A stretch of DNA of 32,762 nt from an uncultured Christensenella sp. (GTDB taxonomy: Bacteria; Bacillota; Clostridia; Christensenellales; UBA1242), in contig CASEHF010000008.1 of the NCBI GenBank assembly GCA_949287685.1, forward strand, positions 1-32,762. Direction: 5' to 3'. Under the pieces are notes generated by a model. The model saw only the letters and a program-made list of their open reading frames with translations, did no database searches and was not told the origin of the DNA. The position numbers and the translations under genes were made by a program. Positions 1 to 8,974 of this stretch are shown here, one piece after another (the stretch's first letter is position 1; every line of letters starts with the position of its first letter).

Positions 1-127
1 GGAGGTTGTCACCAAAAAACACTGCAGAAATCGAATTCTCCCCCAAAGGCATAGCAAGTATTGCGCATAACACAATGAGTCCAAATGTCGCGAAAACTAC
101 TGTTTTTTTCAATACAAGAAATTTCAT
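1..127 (-). CDS. N-terminal part of a membrane-anchored or secreted protein (runs off window)
   Basis: An ATG at 127-125 opens a minus-strand frame that stays open to the window edge, giving 42 residues. A GAGG ribosome binding site lies about 5 nt upstream. The peptide starts MKFLVLKK and continues into a hydrophobic stretch (VVFATFGLIVLCAILAMPL), then GENSISAVFFGDNL. This is a basic start plus one membrane segment, so a signal anchor or signal peptide. Short N-termini of this style occur in clostridial sporulation polysaccharide deacetylases (PdaB-like), but the catalytic part lies outside the window, so that is only a guess. It is the next minus-strand gene after the topoisomerase A subunit and is separated from it by a terminator. 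Confidence 0.6.
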   Translation of the reverse strand, partial: MKFLVLKKTVVFATFGLIVLCAILAMPLGENSISAVFFGDNL

Positions 128-274
128 ATCTGCCTCACACTATTATTTTAGCAAATTTCGGCGATTCTACCCCAAGAGATAAAGGGCGTATTTAAGCCTA
201 AACTCACGAAATAGATTTATACTTGTCGAAAAAGTTGCTTAATCTATTGTATTCGATAAAATTTCAATTTAGTA

Positions 275-301
275 CAAAAAAACAGACTACAATTAGTCTG
301 C
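275..301 (-). terminator. Intrinsic terminator downstream of the topoisomerase A subunit
   Basis: On the minus strand CAGACTA-atTG-TAGTCTG forms a 7-bp perfect stem with a 4-nt loop, followed by seven U residues (the A run at 276-282). It sits about 200 nt past the stop of the 505-2961 gene and before the gene starting at 127. Apart from this hairpin I see no gene or clear signal in the 128-504 gap, which is AT-rich. Confidence 0.75.
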
Positions 302-504
302 TTTATTATATGCGCAACAAATAGTGTAAAAAACTATGAGTTATACCTGAAATAGCTGCAGTATGCCTTGCCTTTATTACCTATAAAACACACAATTTAT
401 ATAATCAAACAGTGATAACTACATTAATAATTATATAGCGTGCTTTATGCAAGTCTATAGGTCTTAAGATTGCTTTACCATTAATTTTTACTAATAAGCA
501 CCCT

Positions 505-2961
505 CTATTTTACTGATTTATAGCCGCCTGTAACTTTCTTGATTTTTGGCAGCGGGTTTCCCTTCTTTTCGCGCGGAATGATGTCAATTTTCTCTGAGTT
601 TTTAGCGACAACGCCATCATCAGTAACCAGCGCTAAGTCTACAGGGTCTGTAATACAAGTAGCAAAAGTGATTTTATCCTCTTTGCTCAACAGTATCAAT
701 CTAACGCCCTTTCGATACCTCGGCAACTTATCAATTTGCGCAAGAATTACACGCTTTGCGACTGCATTTTCCGTAACTACTACCATTTCGCCCTCATCGG
801 GGGTAAGTCCTGCGCATACGCAGTAGTCGCCCTCATAGAAGTTGACACCACGGACACCGCCCGAAACTCTACCCTGAATCGGCACATCATCTTTTGTAGC
901 AAACAGCACTTGACCATAGGCAGTCGCAAAAATCATATCTTGTCCCTCGACATCGAACTCGACATTGAGGACTACATCATCCTCCTTAATCTTTACCGCC
1001 TGTATATAACTCTTTACAGTGTTATACTCAGTAAACGCGGTCTTTTTGACCATACCCTGTCGGGTAAAGAACAATAGATTTCGAGAATCACTCTCCTCAA
1101 ACTCGGCGGGGATGAGTTTGACTATCCGCTCATCCATTGCAAACTCGTTAAAGATATCACGCGGGTTGGTACCTTTGTCACGGTATTTGCACGGTTTTAA
1201 ATCAGCCATATTAAAGCGGATACAGTAGCCTAGCGAAGTAAACGCCAAAATTTCGGTATCCGATTTAACTGACAAAATTTGCGTATGCACCTGACTAAGG
1301 CTCGCTCCATCTTTTAAATCCTTTTGCGCGCCCGAGTAGGTTTTTTGCTCGAATGCCTTTAGGTACCCTTCGGCGGTCAGCCCTAACACCATAGGCACAG
1401 CGACATCGACCTGCACAGTCTCAATCTCGACCTTTTCCTCTTTACCGAGGATTTGAGTACGGCGAGGATTCTTGTACTTTTTCTTAATTTCCAAAATTTC
1501 CTCTTTTACGGTCTGGTACTGCAAAGCGGTACTCTTAATAATCGCGGTGAGTTTGTCAATTAAGAGTTTCAATTCCTTTAACTCATCGGTAATTTTGTTG
1601 ACCTCGAGGTGTGTGAGCCTCGCGAGGCGCATATCAAGTATTGCTTGCGCCTGCCTCTCGGAAAGAACGAAGCGCTCCTTTAACTTCATCTTGGCATCGG
1701 CAGTCGATACGGCCTTTTTGATAATCTTTACGACCTCATCGATGTTTTTAATCGCGATGAGTAGCCCCTCTAATATGTGGCTACGCTCCTTTGCGACCTC
1801 GAGGTCGTATTTACTCCTGCGCAAGATTATCTCACGCTGGTACTCCACATAGTAACTAATTATCTCAAGCAGCCCTAGGGTCTTTGGCTTGCCATTTGCG
1901 ATCGCGACCATATTTATCGCAAAACTGCACTTTAGGTCGGTACTCTTTAGCAAATTATCGATAATAGCCTTAACATTGCCATCTTTTTTCACCGAAATTA
2001 CGGCACGCATACCGTTGCGGTCGGACTCATCACGCACCTCGGCGATACCTGAAAGCACGCCCGTTTTTTCCTCACTCAACTCTACAATAGTTTGGAGTAA
2101 TTTGGCCTTGTTTACCTGGTACGGAAGTTCGGTAATTACGATATTTTTCTTGTCGTTTTTCCCTTCCTCGATGTGGTACTTCGCGAGCATCATAATTTTG
2201 CCCTTGCCTGTCTCGTACGCCTTTTCAAGTTCATCAGTGGTCATCAACGCACCCGTTGGGAAATCAGGCCCCTTGATAATTTTCATCATTTGCTTTAGGG
2301 TGATTTTGGGGTTGTCAATATACGCAACGACTCCATCGATGACCTCGGCTAGATTGTGCGGCGGAATGTTTGTAGCGAGACCTACAGCGATACCGCTAGC
2401 ACCATTTACAAGTAGGTTTGGAAACCTACCTGGGAGCATATCAGGCTCTTTCAAGGTGTCATCAAAGTTAAGGCTCCAGCGCACAGTGTCCTTATCCAAA
2501 TCGCGCAGCAACTCGAGCGCAAGAGGCGCTAACCTAGCCTCAGTATAACGCATCGCTGCGGCAGAGTCGCCATCGTTACTACCAAAATTGCCGTGACCCT
2601 GCACCAAAATCTCGCGCATATTGTGAGGTTGTGCCATACGCACCATAGCATCATAAACCGATGTATCGCCGTGTGGGTGGTATTTACCCAAGCATTCACC
2701 GACAATACGAGCGGACTTTTTAAAAGGCTTGTCCGGGGTTAGTCCCAACTCCATCATAGCGTACAAAATACGGCGCTGAACGGGTTTTAGCCCATCCTCG
2801 ACACGCGGTAACGCTCGGTCGAGAATAACAAACTCACTATATGGCATCATACTATTGTGTAGCACCTCATCCATACCGCACTCAATTATTCCGCCAGATG
2901 AGGCTAAGTCAATTGACCCAGTACTTAATTTCTTTTCTTCATTATCTTTTTCTTTTTTCAT
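505..2961 (-). CDS. parC: Type IIA DNA topoisomerase subunit A (topoisomerase IV ParC / GyrA-like)
   Basis: Subunit A of an ATP-dependent type II topoisomerase; with the B subunit it cuts and reseals duplex DNA to control supercoiling and unlink chromosomes. Start chosen at ATG 2961 (818 aa) rather than the in-frame TTG two codons upstream. The winged-helix cleavage domain is clear: [12 protein letters not shown] near residue 95 (Thr100 at the quinolone-determining Ser position) and [10 protein letters not shown] with the catalytic Tyr near 139. The C-terminal beta-pinwheel (about 500-818) is present. At the position of the GyrA box (QRRGGKG) the protein reads [11 protein letters not shown], so the wrapping motif is missing, which favours ParC. 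The breakage domain ([18 protein letters not shown]) is GyrA-like, so the gyrase/topo IV choice is not secure. It is the last gene of the parE-LRR-parC set. Confidence 0.85.
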   Translation of the reverse strand: MKKEKDNEEKKLSTGSIDLASSGGIIECGMDEVLHNSMMPYSEFVILDRALPRVEDGLKPVQRRILYAMMELGLTPDKPFKKSARIVGECLGKYHPHGDTSVYDAMVRMAQPHNMREILVQGHGNFGSNDGDSAAAMRYTEARLAPLALELLRDLDKDTVRWSLNFDDTLKEPDMLPGRFPNLLVNGASGIAVGLATNIPPHNLAEVIDGVVAYIDNPKITLKQMMKIIKGPDFPTGALMTTDELEKAYETGKGKIMMLAKYHIEEGKNDKKNIVITELPYQVNKAKLLQTIVELSEEKTGVLSGIAEVRDESDRNGMRAVISVKKDGNVKAIIDNLLKSTDLKCSFAINMVAIANGKPKTLGLLEIISYYVEYQREIILRRSKYDLEVAKERSHILEGLLIAIKNIDEVVKIIKKAVSTADAKMKLKERFVLSERQAQAILDMRLARLTHLEVNKITDELKELKLLIDKLTAIIKSTALQYQTVKEEILEIKKKYKNPRRTQILGKEEKVEIETVQVDVAVPMVLGLTAEGYLKAFEQKTYSGAQKDLKDGASLSQVHTQILSVKSDTEILAFTSLGYCIRFNMADLKPCKYRDKGTNPRDIFNEFAMDERIVKLIPAEFEESDSRNLLFFTRQGMVKKTAFTEYNTVKSYIQAVKIKEDDVVLNVEFDVEGQDMIFATAYGQVLFATKDDVPIQGRVSGGVRGVNFYEGDYCVCAGLTPDEGEMVVVTENAVAKRVILAQIDKLPRYRKGVRLILLSKEDKITFATCITDPVDLALVTDDGVVAKNSEKIDIIPREKKGNPLPKIKKVTGGYKSVK

Positions 2962-3031
2962 AAACAAAACCTATTCTTTTATATTTTTAAGTTATATTCA
3001 TTTTTAAAATAGTAATTAGTAAGTCTAAAAT

Positions 3032-5233
3032 TTACCTAGACTGCTCTAAATTATTTTGAGCATTTTGTCTAGCGCGCTCCAACTCGGGCGTGGTAAGTAA
3101 AAACTGCGAAGTACCCGCATCAGTATATCCACCATAACCAGTCAAAGTTTGAATATTGTCTAGTGTCCTATAATGCTTTTCGAGAATGCTGTTGAAATCA
3201 TTATAGCCCTTGCCTATGGTGATTTTACTTACCTCTAGCCCTCTTTTATTCATCCCTGTAATAAAATTCGACCCGAGCCTATCTAGGCAGTCAATAATTT
3301 TATTTTGGTAATCAGGGTCTTTGCGCACCACATCTTGCACCGCCCGAGGCACCTCGATATTATCCAGCGTTAATTGGCGGGTAGTCTCATCGTACCATAC
3401 CCACGCTTGCCCGATAATTTGGCTCCCCGAACGCAACACTACAAAACCAGAATTGGGTTCAGTCATTCCGTACTTTACACAATTTCCGCCGACATTATTC
3501 ACACGCTGGCAACAATTCGTAATATCACCCAAAACCGCACCTAGAGGGTTTTTCTTATCTAACAATTCATAGACTACTAGCTCTTTACTGTTAGTTAAAT
3601 TCGGGTCAGGGTCACAAAATAACTGTAATCTATTTTCGGGAATCGCCGCGCCTTCCTTATACCACGCTGCCAGTTTATTAAACGCCTCACGCGAATAACC
3701 ATATTTAGATACGATTCTCGCAAGCGGGAGCAAATCATTAGTAACATCCTGATATGAAGTATTATTCAAAAACTTGCTAACAATTTCGGGAGTCAGGCGA
3801 TCATTATCTTGTCTAGTCACCACACGCTTATTTGGAAACGACTCAAGAATCTTTTTAAAGGAATCGTGTGTCGCGTTTATATAATCAGTTGTTATCCCTG
3901 TTAACTCATCTGTAAATTGCATAAAACACGGATTTTTACTAAAATACTGCATAAAAAATTTAGCAAATTCGGGATTATAGGGGGTATCACGAGAGTTAAA
4001 GTTAAACATTTCGTGAATTTCATCCTCGGAGTAGTTATCCAAGATGTACATTTTTATATAATTTGTAGCCTCTTTTGACTCTAGTCCATTTTTGCTAAAC
4101 ACCCCTAAAGCGTGAGCGAGCCCGAATAGCGAACCTCTCCCCTCATCGGTTTGACAATTTGCAATTCTCGATATCTCGACCCAGTTTTCCATATTATTGT
4201 TTAGATAAAACTGTGGTATCTCCTCGCGCGGCATACCCTTTACTACCGCGATATTAGGTAGGGGCGTTTTATTCACATTTTTCTTTGAATCTTTTAGAGC
4301 AAACCAAAAATCAAGAAGCCTAGGAAAATCTTTTGCACGCAAGGTGCCCAGTTCGTTTCTCTCTGTCACTTTTGCACAAATATCGGCAAATGGCAAAACT
4401 ACTAAATTTCCTTCTTTATCGCCAAAAAACATCTTGCTTTTGGGTGGTACAGCCCCGAAAACCAAACTATTTTTCCCAATAGTCTCACAATTTACTAAAA
4501 TCGTGCCGTAATGAATATCACCTGTAACAATAGACCCCATTTCATCGCGATTACCGCGCACTGCCTTATCATGATAGCGCACCTCGAACTCTAAAAATGA
4601 GTCGGCGCGCTCAAAATCCGCCATATATGGTAGTGATACAAAATCAAATTCGTTTCCACTAACTGCGGCTACAAAAACCTCGACCGAATCAGGAAGTACG
4701 AGTTTGGTTAATTTCGTATCCGAAAACGCATCATAGGAAACTATCCTAAGTTTATCATTAAATACAAAATCTTTTAGATTTGAGCAATCTATAAAAGCGC
4801 CATCATGTATTACCGTTAACTCGCGCGGACAGGTAAAACTCGTAAGTTGCACACACTTCCCAAAAGCCACGCGCCCGATAGACTTCACATTATCGCCAAC
4901 ACTAACAGTTTTTAGACCGATACAGCCAAAACACAAGTTTTCTGGTATTTCCTCTAAATTTTTAGGGAGTTTAATATGTTGAAGCGCGACACAACCACTA
5001 AATGTCCCCTCCCCTATACCTTTTGGGTCTATAGAATCTGGCAAATTGATTTCAGTTAGGTTCGTAAAGTCACGAAAAGCACTCGGTCCAATAGTCTTAA
5101 TACCATTTGGCAAGACAACTTTTTTAATTGACCCTAGATAAAACACGAAATCATCTGCTGATATGGAAGTAACTCCTGGCTTGACAGTCAAGACCCCATC
5201 ATCACTGATTGTAAATTTTTCAAATTCTTGCAT
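3032..5233 (-). CDS. BspA-type leucine-rich-repeat protein with a possible GNAT-like C-terminal domain
   Basis: 733 aa, no signal peptide or membrane segment, so probably cytoplasmic. Residues about 20-205 are LRR_5/BspA-type repeats of the form 'GxxAFxxCxxLxxIxLPxxxxxI' (for example IGPSAFRDFTNLTEINLP and IGRVAFGKCVQLTSF). Residues about 206-560 are a helix-rich region I do not recognise. Residues about 565-700 resemble an acetyltransferase fold: a strand pair (GFVVLRSGSQIIGQAWVWY), then LTLDNIEVP, then a helix, preceded by a Cys pair in ITNCCQRV. The acetyl-CoA loop R/QxxGxG is not seen, so activity is doubtful. ATG at 5233 has an AAAGG site 8 nt upstream. It lies between the two topoisomerase subunit genes, all minus strand, which is an unusual place for such a protein. 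Function unknown. Confidence 0.75.
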   Translation of the reverse strand: MQEFEKFTISDDGVLTVKPGVTSISADDFVFYLGSIKKVVLPNGIKTIGPSAFRDFTNLTEINLPDSIDPKGIGEGTFSGCVALQHIKLPKNLEEIPENLCFGCIGLKTVSVGDNVKSIGRVAFGKCVQLTSFTCPRELTVIHDGAFIDCSNLKDFVFNDKLRIVSYDAFSDTKLTKLVLPDSVEVFVAAVSGNEFDFVSLPYMADFERADSFLEFEVRYHDKAVRGNRDEMGSIVTGDIHYGTILVNCETIGKNSLVFGAVPPKSKMFFGDKEGNLVVLPFADICAKVTERNELGTLRAKDFPRLLDFWFALKDSKKNVNKTPLPNIAVVKGMPREEIPQFYLNNNMENWVEISRIANCQTDEGRGSLFGLAHALGVFSKNGLESKEATNYIKMYILDNYSEDEIHEMFNFNSRDTPYNPEFAKFFMQYFSKNPCFMQFTDELTGITTDYINATHDSFKKILESFPNKRVVTRQDNDRLTPEIVSKFLNNTSYQDVTNDLLPLARIVSKYGYSREAFNKLAAWYKEGAAIPENRLQLFCDPDPNLTNSKELVVYELLDKKNPLGAVLGDITNCCQRVNNVGGNCVKYGMTEPNSGFVVLRSGSQIIGQAWVWYDETTRQLTLDNIEVPRAVQDVVRKDPDYQNKIIDCLDRLGSNFITGMNKRGLEVSKITIGKGYNDFNSILEKHYRTLDNIQTLTGYGGYTDAGTSQFLLTTPELERARQNAQNNLEQSR

Positions 5234-5277
5234 AATTTAACCTTTTAACAAATAACTCGCACGGTAGAAAATTAACG

Positions 5278-5371
5278 ATAACCAACAAGTGCGTAGCCGC
5301 ACAGGCTATAAAAATATTTTTTGTGTGATAATATCGTAGAAAAACAAAAGATTTAGCGGCTCGCGACAAAG
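5278..5371. repeat. Fragment of the dispersed palindromic-arm repeat family
   Basis: The stretch contains GTGCGTAGCCGCACA, also present in the copy at 11877-11975, and ends with GGCTCGCGACAAAGCG, which matches the right end of the copy at 12347-12473 (GGCTCACGACAAAG). The part in between does not align with the other copies, so this is probably a decayed or rearranged copy. Confidence 0.45.
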
Positions 5372-5384
5372 CGAAAATTAGTGA

Positions 5385-5480
5385 GTGTCCCAGTAGGCAG
5401 AATGCCGTAGATGCAAGGAGTAATCACAAAATTGCGAAGGCGTGTTGGGTAACCCCAGCGGCAATAAATACTCCACACAT
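5385..5480. repeat. Degenerate copy of the dispersed palindromic-arm repeat
   Basis: Contains GCCGTAGATGCAAGGAG (near 5405-5420), CACAAAATTGCGAAGGCG and GCAATAAATACTCC, which align with the core of the better copies (GTAGATRCAAGRAG, CCAAAAATCGCGAGGGCG and the GATTTATTGGCTC region). It lies directly before the complete copy at 5482-5609, so the two are in tandem with a period of about 94 bp. Confidence 0.5.
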
Positions 5481-5481
5481 T

Positions 5482-5609
5482 CCCAATAGCACAGAGCGCA
5501 GTAGATGCAAGAAGCACGCCAAAAATCACGAGGGCGCATATTTAAACATATGTAACCGAGCGATTTATTGGCTCGCGCCGCAGTAGATGCTACGCTATGT
5601 GCTATTGGG
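5482..5609. repeat. Complete palindromic-arm repeat abutting the parE stop codon
   Basis: Left arm CCCAATAGCACAGAGCG and the reverse complement of the right arm, CCCAATAGCACATAGCG, differ at one position, so the ends can pair. Just inside the arms is an 11-bp perfect direct repeat, GCAGTAGATGC (5498-5508 and 5580-5590), bounding a core of about 82 bp. The core closely resembles that of the copy at 12347-12473. The right arm includes the last codons and TAG of parE (coding strand CCC CAA TAG), and the same eight bases are mirrored in the left arm. It could serve as a 3' hairpin for the parE transcript. Confidence 0.7.
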
Positions 5610-7551
5610 GCTTGAAGGTATCAATCTTATTAAAATTAGCATGCTCACTAATATAAGCCTTTCTCGCCTCTATATTATCGCCCATTAGGGTAGTTATCAT
5701 TAGTTCGGCATTTGCAGCATCCTCGAGGGTAACACGCATTAGCGAACGCGTTTTTGGGTCCATGGTCGTGTCCCAAAGTTGCTCAGGGTTCATCTCACCT
5801 AGACCTTTATAGCGCTGAATGGTGTAGCCCTTTCCTATTCGCTCGATTGCCTCGGGTAGTTCTGCATCCGAGTAAACATACTCAACGACATCACGCTTCT
5901 GCACCTTGTATAAAGGAGGTAGACCGATATACACATGACCATTTAGCACGAGTTCTTTCATATACCTAAAGAAAAATGTAAGCAGTATTGCACGAATATG
6001 CGCACCATCTTGGTCAGCATCACTAAGAATGATTACTTTGTGATATTTTAGGTTGGATAGGTTAAAATCCTCGCCGATACCAGTACCTAGGGCGCTAATT
6101 ATTGTGCGAATTTCCTCGTTTGCTAGTACTTGCTGGAGGCGCTTTTTCTCAGCATTCAACGGTTTACCTCGAAGTGGTAAAATCGCCTGAAAACTACGGT
6201 CACGCGCCATTTTCGCACTCCCACCCGCACTGTCTCCCTCTACGATAAAGAGTTCGTTATTTTCGGGCTTTTTACCCGTACAACTACTGAGTTTGCCGAC
6301 AAGGTTGCTATTCTCAATACTATTTTTAGCGCGCGTGATTTCCTTTGCCTTTCTGGCAGCCTCACGCACCTTTGCTGCGGCCTTTCCTTTGTTTATGGCA
6401 AGCTCAAGCACCTTTTTATGATTGTTTTGGTCGAAGTACTCAAGTAGTTTCGTGTAGGCTAGGTTTTCGACCTCGGGTTTTATTTCGGTGTTGCCGAGTT
6501 TAGTCTTGGTCTGTCCCTCGAACTGGACATTTCGCATTTTGATTGCTAAAACTATAGTGAGTCCCTCGCGGTAGTCCTCACCAGTCAGCGCGGGGTCTTT
6601 GTCTTTGATTAATCCTGCACGCTTGCCCAAGTCATTTAATGCGTGAGTAATCGCATTCTTTAACCCCGTTTCGTGAGTACCGCCTTCGCTCGTAGGAATG
6701 TTGTTTACATAACTAAAGGTATTTTCTGTATAACTATTTGTATACTGCATAGCGCACGCCATTTGCACAAGATCACTCTTTGCCTCAATATAGATTGGCT
6801 CCTGATGCTCGACTGTTTTATTTTCGTTTAGGTATTTTACAAAGTCACTCAATCCGCCCTCGTAGCGGTATTCTTGGGTAAATGGCTCGCCATTTTCAAG
6901 CTTTCGCTCATCAACCAAAATAATTCTAATTCCACGGTTTAAAAAGGCGATTTCGCGGAGGCGCTTTGATACAGTATCGAGGTCAAAGGTAATATCCTCA
7001 AACACTCGGTCATCGGGCATAAAACGAACCAAGGTGCCTGTCCTGTCGGTTTTACCGACCTTTTTTAATGGAGATACAGGAATACCGCTCTTGATTTTAC
7101 TGCCACTTCCCTTGCTCTCAAACTGCATTTCGTACTCATACCCCTCGCGAAAAACGGAGACTGTTAGCCACCTAGACAGAGCGTTCGCTACAGATGCGCC
7201 GACACCGTGTAGACCACCTGAGAACGAGTAGTTATCATTACCGAACTTTCCACCCGCGTGTAATTGTGTAAACACGACCTCCACGCCGCTCACTTTCATT
7301 TGGGGATGAATGTCTACGGGAATTCCGCGGCCGTTGTCCTCTACCTGCGCGCTACCATCCTCCTCTAGGGTAACTTTGATTGTGTCGCCGTAGCCATTAG
7401 CAATCTCATCGACAGAGTTATCTACAATTTCCCACAACAGGTGATGCAGCCCCTTTGGACCTGTCGTGCCGATATACATACCTGGGCGCATACGCACAGC
7501 ATCTAGCCCCTCCAGTACTACAATATCTTTTGAATCGTAAGTTTTAGACAA
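5602..7551 (-). CDS. parE: Type IIA DNA topoisomerase subunit B (topoisomerase IV ParE / GyrB-like)
   Basis: ATPase subunit that drives strand passage. 649 aa, the usual length for a Gram-positive ParE or GyrB. The GHKL ATP site has EIVDNSVDE (catalytic Glu41, Asn45), DNGRGIP near 72 and GGLHGVGAS near 112. QFEGQTKTKLGN carries the QTK lysine. The TOPRIM domain has EGDSAGGSAK and DADQDGAHI, and the end holds RYKGLGEMNPEQLW. QTKTKLGN and ALGTGIGEDF look GyrB-like while GLHHLLWEIVDNSVDE looks ParE-like; I call it ParE because the partner lacks a GyrA box. The start is TTG at 7551, supported by GAGGAG 7 nt upstream with no ATG nearby. It is first in the parE-LRR-parC set. Its stop lies inside the palindromic repeat described separately. 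Confidence 0.87.
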   Translation of the reverse strand: MSKTYDSKDIVVLEGLDAVRMRPGMYIGTTGPKGLHHLLWEIVDNSVDEIANGYGDTIKVTLEEDGSAQVEDNGRGIPVDIHPQMKVSGVEVVFTQLHAGGKFGNDNYSFSGGLHGVGASVANALSRWLTVSVFREGYEYEMQFESKGSGSKIKSGIPVSPLKKVGKTDRTGTLVRFMPDDRVFEDITFDLDTVSKRLREIAFLNRGIRIILVDERKLENGEPFTQEYRYEGGLSDFVKYLNENKTVEHQEPIYIEAKSDLVQMACAMQYTNSYTENTFSYVNNIPTSEGGTHETGLKNAITHALNDLGKRAGLIKDKDPALTGEDYREGLTIVLAIKMRNVQFEGQTKTKLGNTEIKPEVENLAYTKLLEYFDQNNHKKVLELAINKGKAAAKVREAARKAKEITRAKNSIENSNLVGKLSSCTGKKPENNELFIVEGDSAGGSAKMARDRSFQAILPLRGKPLNAEKKRLQQVLANEEIRTIISALGTGIGEDFNLSNLKYHKVIILSDADQDGAHIRAILLTFFFRYMKELVLNGHVYIGLPPLYKVQKRDVVEYVYSDAELPEAIERIGKGYTIQRYKGLGEMNPEQLWDTTMDPKTRSLMRVTLEDAANAELMITTLMGDNIEARKAYISEHANFNKIDTFKPQ

Positions 7552-7850
7552 TTTTCACTCCTCTAATTAGCATTTGCTAAAATATTATAGTTTAATTTTA
7601 ACACAAATTTTAAAATTTAGAAAATTATTTTACGCATAATTTTTTGATTTTTTATTTAAAATCGGGCTTTTTCCTCAATTTTTTAGACAAATAAGGTATT
7701 TTCTCGTAAAAAAGTGCAAAAAAATTTGATATTTTAGAGGCGCGGTGAAATGCACAACTATTTTTCATTAAACGCAAAAATAGTTTTTATATGATTAGTT
7801 TTTTAAACCATGGGTGTAGCCTTGCCCTTGCATTTTTTATACTAAATAAA
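7552..7850. other. AT-rich intergenic region upstream of parE with two inverted repeats
   Basis: No gene is visible. Next to the parE ribosome binding site is a perfect inverted repeat, TTAGCA-TT-TGCTAA (7567-7580), which may be an operator. At 7756-7785 AACTATTTTT and AAAAATAGTT form a perfect 10-bp stem with a 10-nt loop followed by T-rich sequence on the plus strand; it looks like a plus-strand terminator, but no plus-strand gene precedes it. TATAAT-like sequence lies upstream of parE but no convincing -35 box was found. Confidence 0.4.
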
Positions 7851-7878
7851 AAACTCCGTAGACCAAATCTACGAAGTT
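7845..7878 (-). terminator. Intrinsic terminator after the 7881-8696 gene
   Basis: On the minus strand AACTTCGTAGA-tttgg-TCTACGGAGTT forms an 11-bp stem with one G-T pair, followed by a run of six U. It begins directly after the stop codon of the unknown gene at 7881-8696. Confidence 0.8.
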
Positions 7879-7880
7879 CT

Positions 7881-8696
7881 CTATCGAATAAGTACCTTAT
7901 CCTTTAAACTATACTTAAAAATTTGTTGATTTAAGTTTTGTTCAGTCTCCTCCACCATTTTCTCAATCATTTTTTTATTGAAGCAAACACAACCAAGGGC
8001 GCGCTGGCGCTCCTCGGGGTTACCACTATACGAATATCTAAAACTACCTAGACCGCTCAAATTTATTGTCACTCTTCCCGAAACCCTAACACTTGGATCA
8101 AACACATACAAAGGTTTGCAAAATTTAGTCACAGCATATCCGTATTTCTCTAAATATTTAGGGCTAAAATCTCCTACATAATATCCTTTTGGTCTAAGTA
8201 CGAGGCTAGTATTTTTATAATCTACTTTATAGTAATAAATAATGCAAAAATCATCAAAATCGCAAAATTTAAATAATTGCTTTTCAGAGTCTTTTATCTC
8301 AACTATTTGATTCGATGCCACATCGTAGAAATCAAAAACTTCAGTAAAAATACTTTTATTTCTAATAACGCGCTGCGGTCTAAATAAAAGAGATTTGGAA
8401 AATTGATTTTTAATAGTGACAGCTGATTGATTTTCGGCTGAACTATCGGTTTTAGGAACAGCATACAACATTTTGACTCTCGCCTTATCCTCAACAACAT
8501 CTACATACCAAAAAAGACTGCCTAAAGAATAGTATTCTTGATTTAAAATATTATTATATTTTTTCTTTAGTGCTCGCTCTTTGGGCTTTACAATGCCTAT
8601 TTGCTCTTCATTTTGCATCATACTCTCTTTTGCCTGAGGCTTCTTTTCGCTCTTGTTAGCTAAAATTTTTTGCTTGATTTCGTTGAAAATATCCAT
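7881..8696 (-). CDS. Hypothetical protein (271 aa), no recognised domain
   Basis: Not recognised. The first 50 or so residues are charged and Lys/Glu/Gln-rich (probably flexible). The rest is a mixed alpha/beta protein rich in aromatic residues (FWYVDVVEDKARVKML, DFDDFCIIYYYKVDY), with YSYSGNPEERQRALGC near the end. There is no signal peptide or membrane segment, so a soluble protein is likely. ATG at 8696 has AAGGA about 6 nt upstream. It stands alone: its own terminator follows, and divergent murG lies on the other side of a 278-bp gap containing a long hairpin. The low Gly/Pro start and compact body do not suggest a specific fold to me. Confidence 0.6.
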   Translation of the reverse strand: MDIFNEIKQKILANKSEKKPQAKESMMQNEEQIGIVKPKERALKKKYNNILNQEYYSLGSLFWYVDVVEDKARVKMLYAVPKTDSSAENQSAVTIKNQFSKSLLFRPQRVIRNKSIFTEVFDFYDVASNQIVEIKDSEKQLFKFCDFDDFCIIYYYKVDYKNTSLVLRPKGYYVGDFSPKYLEKYGYAVTKFCKPLYVFDPSVRVSGRVTINLSGLGSFRYSYSGNPEERQRALGCVCFNKKMIEKMVEETEQNLNQQIFKYSLKDKVLIR

Positions 8697-8780
8697 TTCC
8701 TGTCCTTTTGGATACTGAAATAATACTAGGTATCTACTAAAAAAATTTTGGTGCGTTGCCTGTCGGTATAAAACGCTATA

Positions 8781-8833
8781 GTTAATTAGTGATAATAAAT
8801 CATTAAAAGATGATATGTTATTTTATAATTAAC
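8781..8833. other. Long imperfect palindrome in the divergent region before murG
   Basis: Outer arms GTTAATTA (8781-8788) and TAATTAAC (8826-8833) are perfectly complementary, and inner arms ATCAT and ATGAT (8799-8803, 8810-8814) close on a 6-nt loop. It lies between the divergently transcribed unknown gene (start 8696) and murG (start 8975). It could be an operator or leader structure; it has no U run, so it is not a terminator. Confidence 0.35.
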
Positions 8834-8974
8834 GGCTCACTATTTTTTAAACATTTTATCATTTATTCGTAAAATTGTCAATACGGTTTTCATTGCCGAA
8901 ATGTTTAATTACACATAATACATAATTTACACAAACATACATACAATATAATTAGTCTAATCAAGGGGGAAACT

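Noticed and set aside
1889..2548. A 219-codon plus-strand open frame inside the topoisomerase A gene
   Set aside because: It is the antisense shadow of a strongly conserved gene, with no ribosome binding site and no domain.
5278..5609. CRISPR array
   Set aside because: The repeated units are 80-120 bp, unequal and without regular spacers, and there are no cas genes.
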